Shown here piece after piece: positions 57,701 to 64,000 of a stretch of 64,000 nucleotides of DNA. Under the pieces are notes generated by a model that was given only the letters and a program-made list of their open reading frames with translations, did no database searches and was not told where the DNA came from. Source of the stretch: Cryptomeria japonica (Eukaryota; Streptophyta; Pinopsida; Cupressales; Cupressaceae); contig NC_081412.1 of assembly GCF_030272615.1 (NCBI RefSeq), positions 103,840,796-103,904,795 of the forward strand, in the 5' to 3' direction. The translations under genes and the position numbers were made by a program. How positions within the stretch are numbered: position 1 is the first letter of the stretch; each line of letters begins with the position of its first letter.

Positions 57701-58283
57701 TAAGGAAAGGATGATAAAGGAAAAAGAGAAATTCTTTGAGGATATTGTAAATAAGAACAAGGAGAAAATGGATACTCTATTATCAGAACTTGGAGAAATA
57801 ATTCTTGACTCCAAGAAACTGTACATGGACACCTATAAAACAAACATTTTGATAGAGGATCTTGAAAAGGAGATCAACAAAGCACAAGATAAGATAAACA
57901 ATATTGCTGACAATCTGATAGGTGCATCAGATTCATTTTTGGAGTTAGAGAAGAAGATTGCAGAGAAAGAAGAGAAAATCAAGATGTTAGAAAATGACAA
58001 ACAGGGAATAAAGGATAAAGCAAAGGACTTGAAATGTAGACTTAGTCCAAGACTTGAATACCTTATTTCTTTGAGAAAAGAAATATTTGAGGCTCTGGTT
58101 CCCAGACTGAAGACACTAGAAGAGAAAATGCACATACTCACCAGTGCAGTGTAGAGAACTCAAGAGGCAATAAATGACAACAAAACATTTAGTAATGGTA
58201 TAGATTTAATTTTGATAGATATTTTTCAGATTGTAACCCACCGGTTACAAGAATCCAGGCATGACTCCACTGACACTGAATGA
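54794..58283 (+). pseudogene. E' ORF2: long conserved protein of unknown family
   Basis: ATG at 54794 (MASSSTLEFIANPTVVEVIK). About 1,100 codons when the frame changes are allowed for. Order: N-terminal domain (PRPIFKLVLEIAKKDDSIGA; VHGEFFWLDSIHKITKEAVK; YKATHANRLNSVSSLCIKSA); middle domain (FVIRKDEMWMEAVIPRTIWV; EKVFGSAETIES); basic stretch (PSPTPKRTRQKQQ); a second helical part (HPVNSLDEIDKLINEANRIV); a Glu-Lys-Pro-Thr spacer with EKP/TEKP repeats (57100-57300); C-terminal coiled coil (57660-58140). Breaks: shift near 55015, TGA at 55261, a 113-bp duplication at 55591, shift near 56525, TAG at 58152. The end at 58283 (DSTDTE) is chosen by comparison with E. No enzyme motif seen. Confidence 0.75.
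55591..55811 (+). repeat. 113-bp tandem duplication inside E' ORF2
   Basis: TTGGTGCTAGAGAATTTGGC starts at 55591 and again at 55704; both copies run to TTCAAGCATTGAA with three or so differences. 113 is not a multiple of three, so it shifts the frame. E has the corresponding region once. Confidence 0.92.
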
Positions 58284-58486
58284 CAACCTTTGTAATTGAT
58301 GTCAAAGGGGGAGTAGTGGGATGAGAAAAATGGTCAGAAGAAAGGACATCATCTGCTCAAGGGGAGCATACATTTTTTTTGGCACACAGTTTGGGTAAGA
58401 TAATTTTGGCAAACTATTTTTGGATATCATTTTGGACACTTTTGATTTTTCTCATGAGTGTTTCCATCAATGCCAAAGGGGGAGAT
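58284..58486 (+). promoter_or_regulatory. E' 3' UTR with three polypurine tracts
   Basis: GATGTCAAAGGGGGAGTAG (58300-58318), CTCAAGGGGAGCA (58356-58368) and AATGCCAAAGGGGGAGAT (58469-58486, next to the LTR). The same three-part order occurs in copia B and C. Confidence 0.75.
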
Positions 58487-59272
58487 TGGTGGAAAATGCA
58501 CACTCTAATAAGAAATTGTAGGTGATTGAAGGTTTTGTCATTGATGGCAACCTTGTAATCATATGAAACCGGCAAGACAAAGATATTGGCACCGACATCA
58601 ACAAACTCTACACTGGCATACAGAACACTGACAGTGAAAGGAAGGATACCGACACCTTGGCCGACTTCAATTTTGTTTAAAATGTATTTTTTAATTAAAT
58701 GTAAAATCATTGTAAGCTGACATGGTGAGTTGTAATATGACTCATATATGTATGAGATCATTTTATAATAGGAAATGTGTGAAATAGGATGCGAAATAAG
58801 CAGACCTAATATGCAAAATATTGGTTAAAGGTTTATGTTGTAGCAGAGCTTAAACCAGTACTGAATCCGGCATAACATATGTTGATCCGAAGTAGTACAA
58901 GACATTGGATTAGTATAATCCATTTTTTGCAAGTCAGTGTGACTTCTTTTGTAATTGAGCAGTGAGCTCTAGGCACTTGGCCTTCCTACATGTGCAGGCC
59001 CCTATTGTAAGAGTAATATTCCCTTATTGGCCAGTAAGCGAATATTGTGGGTCACAAATCCCATCGAGGTTTTTCTGACACTGGGTTTCCTCATTAAAAT
59101 ACTGTGTTATGGTGTGCTTCTCATGTTTTTGTTATTGTTCTTAGTTACTGCATTATTTCTGGTTTACCGGTACATAGTTTTAATATGCTTTTCATGTTTT
59201 AAGTCAAGTAAATTTATATACCGGTTAGATATTGATTCACCCCCCCTCTTAGTATCTTTGGGAATCCTAACA
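58487..59272 (+). repeat. E' 3' LTR
   Basis: TGGTGGAAAATGCACACTC to GGGAATCCTAACA, 786 bp. Holds AGCAGTGAGCTCTAGGCAC with CTTGGCCTTCCTACATGTG, shared with B and C LTRs. Confidence 0.92.
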
Positions 59273-60250
59273 GATCCTATTTATCCCCCCCACTCAGTCA
59301 AACGCTCGGGGTCATACCCTACCGACATCATCCCTTGAGCACCCTAAGTGCTAAAAATTGTCAAACTTTGATGGGCCCTAACTCGGAATCAGTGGCACTT
59401 GCAAATGATCCATTTAAACCTACGGGTCCATGAGAGGGGTCCCTACAAAACCCTATCTTGATTTTTCAATTTTGCCTATGGTTTTATTAGGGCAACATTT
59501 TTTCAGTTGGCAAAAAATTCATCAATCTCATTCAATCAAATATTGTCGTGTGGCCAATTTCTTGTTCTTCTTGTCATGATAACAAACCATTGGTTATGAC
59601 ATGTCTAGTTAGGAATTATTACCCTATGCATGCTCCTATTTCCCCCCCCCCACTTGGTCAAATGCTCGGGGTCATACCCTACCGGCGTCGTCCCTTGAGC
59701 ATCCTAAGTGCTAAAAATTATCAAACTTTGATGGGCCCTAACTCAGAATCCATGGCTCCTACAAATGATCCATTTGAACCTACGGGGCCATGAGAGGGGT
59801 CCCTAAAAAATCCTATCTTGGTTTTTCACATTTCCCTACGGTTTTATTAGGGAAGCATTTTTTTAGTTGGCAAAAAATTCGTTAGTCTCATTCAATCAAA
59901 TGTTGTCGCGTGGCCAATTTCTCATTCTGCTCGTCATGATAACAAACCATTAGTTCCCACATGTCCAGTTAGAAATTATTAACATATGCATGCTCCTATC
60001 CCCCTCCCACTTGGTCGAACGCTCGGGGTCATACGCTATCGACATCATCCCTTGAGCACCCTAAGTGCTAAAAATTGTCAAACTTTCATAGGCCCTAACT
60101 CAGAATATGTGGCACCTGTGAATGATCATTTTTAACCTACGAGGCCACAATAGGTGTCCCTACAAAATTCTATCTCGGTTTTTCAATTTTTCCTACGGTT
60201 TTATTAGGGCAGCATTTTTTCAGTTGGCGAAAAATTCATCAGTCTCATTC
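59273..60250. repeat. ~360-bp tandem repeat array, right part
   Basis: Continues the array after E'. Units start at 59615 and 59975 (360 apart). Similarity ends at about 60250 after CAGTCTCATTCAATG, roughly 275 bases into the last unit. With the left part there are about 5.8 units. Confidence 0.9.
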
Positions 60251-61486
60251 AATGAAAAATATAGATAAACAAGAATTACACTGTAGACACATAATGATCA
60301 CCAATATTGCCATGTATTGCATACACATAATTACCATTACACTTTCATGTGACATCCATGAACAAATATGTAAACATGATTTTTCATCATTATCCATACA
60401 ACTACACCAATGTACTCATGTACAAATACATTGCATATCATCAATATAACTAAACCAATTTTCTCATGGACATTTTATATCATCATAACAAAGTTACATC
60501 AATTCACATCCATATACGAATACAACATCCCACTTCATCTACATTAGACATCCTCACGACCTAAGAGAAAAGCTTATGTACAACAATGCCTGCATATAAA
60601 TGAAGACCAAAATAAGGAACCTTTTTATGCGGAATGAATGTGCTACAAGAAATAAATTATAACACAATACAAATTATTTTTTCAAATTATAAATAGATCA
60701 TTTGAAACATATTTAAGACGTACAAGATTGTATAATTACGAAACTTACTAGTTTCTCTGCAAAGTCTATAAGCATAACTTTGAAGAAAGACACATGTTGA
60801 TTAAAGCCCTTCTCACTGCATTTCTCTGCATGGTTGAAGATGATGGTAGATATTATCACTTCTAAAAATAAATATATTCACTTGACTTAGTGTTTATGCA
60901 CAAAGGAATATGTACCATCACCAAGAGTAAACTAGTCAACGGAGAATGATCTATCATGAACCTGTATTTTTAAGAATTGTTAGTTTACACATAAAATGCA
61001 TGGATGAACATAAAGGCTTTATGATAATCACTTCAACTAAAATGAATGATAATAAATGAAAAGGTGGGATGATATAGCATAAAAATACATCCCTTTGAAT
61101 TATATCAAGAGAACCCACTATGTTGATGCCAAAATCATAATGTGATAGTGTTGTATATCATAAAAAAAGACCTGCATGAGCATAAAGGTTTTGCGATAAT
61201 TATATCATCAAAAATTGTCAAATAGTGTTGTCTAATAATAAAAATTGTAAATCTCATCAGATGCATGATAATAAGCCATGTTGCAAAAATACATCCCTTC
61301 CAATTATATCGAGTGTACCCACTATGTGCATGCAAAAACCGTGTTGCAAAAAAAAATGTTCATCAATAGACTTGCATTTTGAACACATCCTTAATATACA
61401 CGTAACAAAATTGAACATTAAGGTTTAATGATCATTGTTTGAAATGAAATGCATGATAAAAAAAATAAGGCACCATTAAAGACCTA
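60251..61486. other. Non-coding region beyond the array; imperfect direct repeats
   Basis: No supported gene. AAAAATACATCCCTT plus ATTATATC, then ACCCACTATGT, occurs at 61082 and 61285, about 205 bases apart. GCATAAAGG..TT..GATAATTA-like words occur at about 61010, 61180 and 61400. The stretch directly follows (in K's direction) the C-terminus of K, so part may be its 3' flank. Confidence 0.5.
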
Positions 61487-64000
61487 CTACTCAAGTATGT
61501 CTGAAGGGTCATCTCTTTTCTTAAGAGTATCCAGTATTGCTTCATGATTAGCGGTAGTCACTGTCCATAGGTCTTTGGTCTTTAGTTTTTCTTGATACTT
61601 AAACAACTTGAAATTTGTAGATATAATAAGGTGTGAATACATGAGAATGGTTTTGTGTCTCTCATAGTCTTCAAATGCAGGTATGCCATTCTTTCTAATC
61701 ATGTATGTTCGCAACCAAGTTCCCACAACAACAACTGAACCTGTAGGATATGTGAACCCATCATCATCTGTCACTAGTTTTTTTAGCTTTTGTTTTCCCT
61801 GTACACATCCTACCAACCAATATTCTGATCTCCCTTCATTCCCTTGTGGTGCAACAACTACAAAAACATGTCTTGGCTATACAAGATTTGCTAGACGATC
61901 ATACTCAAGTGAACTTTCCATGTCATCATTTTACAAGGATATTATTTGAGATAAAGGAGTTAGATATTGGGGAACCCACATATCAACCCACTCACTTGAC
62001 TCGTGCTGATCCCAATCACATCAAACACAACTCTAACAAAAACAAGCCAACGCTCGTGTCCAAATGGTCCATGTACTTGCATCTAAGCTGAGAAATAAAT
62101 GCATCTTTGAAGAATTTTTAATTGTTTGACAATCCAATTTTTATCCCACTATGCTCTCCTCAACCAACCAAAATAATTTGGTCACTACTAAATTGAGAGT
62201 ACCTCCATGTGATGATGCTGAACTACACCAATCAAAAATAGAACATGCATCAGAGAAATTTGCACCCGAAATCCTCAATTTCTCCTTAACTAGAGCTCTC
62301 TTCAAACATGCACCTGCTCCATCATGCTCCCCCTTCCCATGCCCTGCCACAAAAAAATAACAAATATGAGGTATATGCCTCTCTACATGCATTCTACTCA
62401 ACCAATAACACATACGAGCATTCTTGAATTGACCCATATAGTTATCTAATCATATGATACATGTCAATCAATTGCAATATCTTTCTCATGCAACAACTCA
62501 AAAAGAATTCTTGAAAGAATGTTGAACATACTTGAAAGAGTGTGATCTATCATCACTCATATAAAAATGATACTCCCTGATTATCTTCCTGTCCTCTTTT
62601 ATACTATTAGGAGAATGTCTATATGTAATGTGAACAAAAATAGCAATCTGGATTGAATTGTAGTACTGAAACTATTCCTCATTCTGTGGTTGCAATGTAT
62701 AGTTCTCTACAAAATCAAGCACCAATACAATAGTGCCAATCGAGAAAGAATTCTTACACATCATGAATTGTTGATCCAACCACTAAGACCTATGGGTGTG
62801 CCTTGAATACCTATAGAAAAGATTTTCCTTAAAATACAAAATAAAATCAGCAACACTCACTTCTCTTGAGACTAACTCACATCTAGAACCTTCACCTCCA
62901 CTCTTCAAAGTATATTTCACTATCTCATATCTTTTTTTCTCAACATAATTATTTCCAAACTCATTTTCATTGCCCTCATGAAAACATGAAACAAACTTTA
63001 ATGACTCACCACATTGTGAGCAATTCTCATTCAAACAATCATTTATATAGAAATAGAAACCATCATCTCTAGGGCATAAAAATAGATCTTGCAAGTCTCT
63101 TGATGATCTCAAAAATAGCATTGCACCACACTCCTGCAACATCTCATTAGTATGCATCGTAGAATGAATATGGCATAAAAGTTCATAGTACATTGAAAAA
63201 TCCACATGGTACTTGCAACAACAAGTATTACAAGTCTTAAGAGGTACACAATAAAATGACTTCAAAGATTCAAAGGCCCTTTGTGATATTTGAAAAGCTA
63301 GATGTACTTCACAAAAAAAATTGTACAACATTTTTTGGCTTGATTCTAAGAAATGTTTGGGATGCGGTGTGCAGTCTCGATTGCCGATTTTTAATTTCAA
63401 AACATCCTTTACATTGGGTGATACTCTAGAATTAGAGTGCCAAAATTTTTGAATCTCCTCCTTCACATTGTCAATCAAATTTCTATCAACACGTGGAAGC
63501 CTCCCACCAAAAGCCCATGTATCATGTTGAAGTAGATCGTCAAGTCTTTGTCTTCATGTAAGTGCTCTATTCAAAGTTTTATGAATTATGTTCAAATTAA
63601 CACAAGTTTGTCTCATTTGACAAGCCTTCCTCAATTGATGGCTTACTAAGGATGCTATAATCACTCTTCGAGCGACTCTCTTATCTCTTTCCTTGGTATT
63701 ATTTCCAATAGAATTGAGAGCATCAAATAGATTTTTGGCAATAATAGAATTTCTCTCCATCTTCTTGTTCATACGAATCTTCAATTTTTTTAGCAATGGT
63801 ATCATCTTTATAATCTTTATCAATTGAACAAAAAGTTGGCATTACTTGAGAAATGTCTTATTGCTAAAATTTTGGTCAAAAAGTTGTGTAGCCTACAATC
63901 GAATGATTCTTGTTGACCTCTTGCCTTCAAGATTCACAATAATGTTCTCATCAATTTCAAGCAACCATTTTGGGGTTCTTGAAGGTCTTGGATTTGGAAT
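61487..64000 (-). pseudogene. Gene K: decayed transposase-like protein, partial at the window edge
   Basis: Reads down the minus strand in several frames. Pieces in order: NPRPSRTPKWLLEIDENIIV (63930-63990); RVARRVIIASLVSHQLRKAC; KEEIQKFWHSNSRVSPNVKD; a Cys/His cluster with CNTCCCKYHVDF (63190-63240) and NENCSQCGESLKFVSC; GTIVLVLDFVENYTLQPQNE (about 62690-62750); REYHFYMSDDRSHSFKYVQH; FFVAGHGKGEHDGAGACLKR (about 62300-62365); DACSIFDWCSSAS; VGCVQGKQKLKKLVTDDDGF to a stop at 61487. From memory, the DFxENYT, SDD and GHGKGxxDGxG series resembles a widespread eukaryotic transposon-borne family with acidic catalytic residues; I cannot name it. It faces gene J across the array. Confidence 0.6.

Larger units (their letters stand above)
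52546..59272 (+). mobile_element. Element E': second copy of the E family, inserted in the tandem array
   Basis: LTRs are 52546-53304 and 58487-59272. The target duplication GCTCC (52541-52545) versus GATCC (59273-59277) has one mismatch; neighbouring repeat units read GCTCCTATT at this spot. Primer-binding site, ORF1, ORF2 and polypurine tract are present, with no pol genes. Removing E' plus one duplication restores a repeat spacing of 359 bases, which confirms the boundaries. Confidence 0.9.
48437..64000. mobile_element. Region T: probable large DNA transposon, left end in window, right end outside
   Basis: Replaces A's LTR at GGGGGGCCAAAAAGTGG and holds two converging non-LTR genes (J on plus, K on minus) around a tandem array. 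K carries transposase-like motifs; J has spliceosomal introns, so it is not a retro-copy. No right terminal inverted repeat or target duplication can be seen because the region leaves the window. Treating it as one element is inference from gene arrangement. Confidence 0.45.

Noticed and set aside
54794-58283. ORF2 of E' as a retroviral envelope-type gene
   Set aside because: No signal peptide, membrane anchor or Cys pattern; it is charged and coiled-coil rich, and lies where pol would be, not after it.
52546-59272. E' as a deletion derivative of a copia element
   Set aside because: E has the same organisation and length independently, and ORF1 is not the copia gag of B, C or D.
51441-60250. 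CRISPR-like array
   Set aside because: Unit length of about 360 bases without spacers; plant nuclear DNA; it is a plain tandem repeat.
61846-62091. Plus-strand 81-codon frame with an apparently ordinary protein composition
   Set aside because: It lies between two pieces of K that belong to one minus-strand protein; no independent support.
1-64000. tRNA or rRNA genes
   Set aside because: The only tRNA-related sequences are the 11-12 base primer-binding sites; no cloverleaf or rRNA segment was seen.
1-64000. Recent insertion or horizontal transfer of a virus
   Set aside because: All coding regions have matching retrotransposon structure, target duplications and comparable decay; nothing needs a viral source.

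Overview
This is repeat-dominated land-plant nuclear DNA, probably from a large-genome gymnosperm. That placement is inferred from the density of nested LTR retrotransposons, their age and the families present; no host gene pins it down. Nearly everything can be explained as transposons inserted into transposons. The calls rest on matching LTR pairs, primer-binding sites, polypurine tracts, 5-bp target-site duplications (TSDs), and reading frames that resume on the far side of each insert.

Layout. Element A, a Ty3/gypsy element of the Tat type (+ strand, second RNase H domain present), is the outer host from about 1 to 48436. Its gag is split by element G (2664-11629, minus, gypsy chromovirus, TSD CCTAT), which itself holds solo LTR H (8279-9410, TSD GTTCT). 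A is split again at the gag/protease junction by element E (13039-40505, minus, TSD CCCTC). E is split by element D (16685-37462, minus, Ty1/copia, TSD TTTTC). D holds two copies of one copia family: B (17768-24518, minus, TSD GATCT/GATCC) in its 3' LTR and C (25414-32139, plus, TSD CTTAG) in its RNase H. This makes a four-level nest A>E>D>B and C. Subtracting inserts gives own lengths of about 6.7 kb for E, 7.3 kb for D, 6.75 kb for B, 6.73 kb for C and 7.8 kb for G.

A's 3' LTR (from 47844) is cut near 48437 by a different sequence that runs off the window and looks like a large DNA transposon, here called T. T carries a six-exon gene J (+, 49108-51039, all introns phase 0) and, converging on it, a decayed transposase-like gene K (-, 61487 to the window end) with DFVENYT-like and HGKGEHDGAG motifs. 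Between them is an array of about 360-bp tandem repeats, interrupted by E' (52546-59272, +), a second copy of the E family.

The most unusual content is the E/E' family. Its members have complete LTRs, an initiator-Met primer-binding site and a polypurine tract, but no protease, integrase or reverse transcriptase. Instead they carry ORF1 (coiled coil plus four CCHC knuckles) and a long ORF2 of about 1,100 codons that I do not recognise. Their LTRs share blocks with the copia B/C family, so I infer they are moved by that family's enzymes. All coding regions seen here are broken by stops or frameshifts. No tRNA, rRNA, CRISPR array or ordinary host gene was found.
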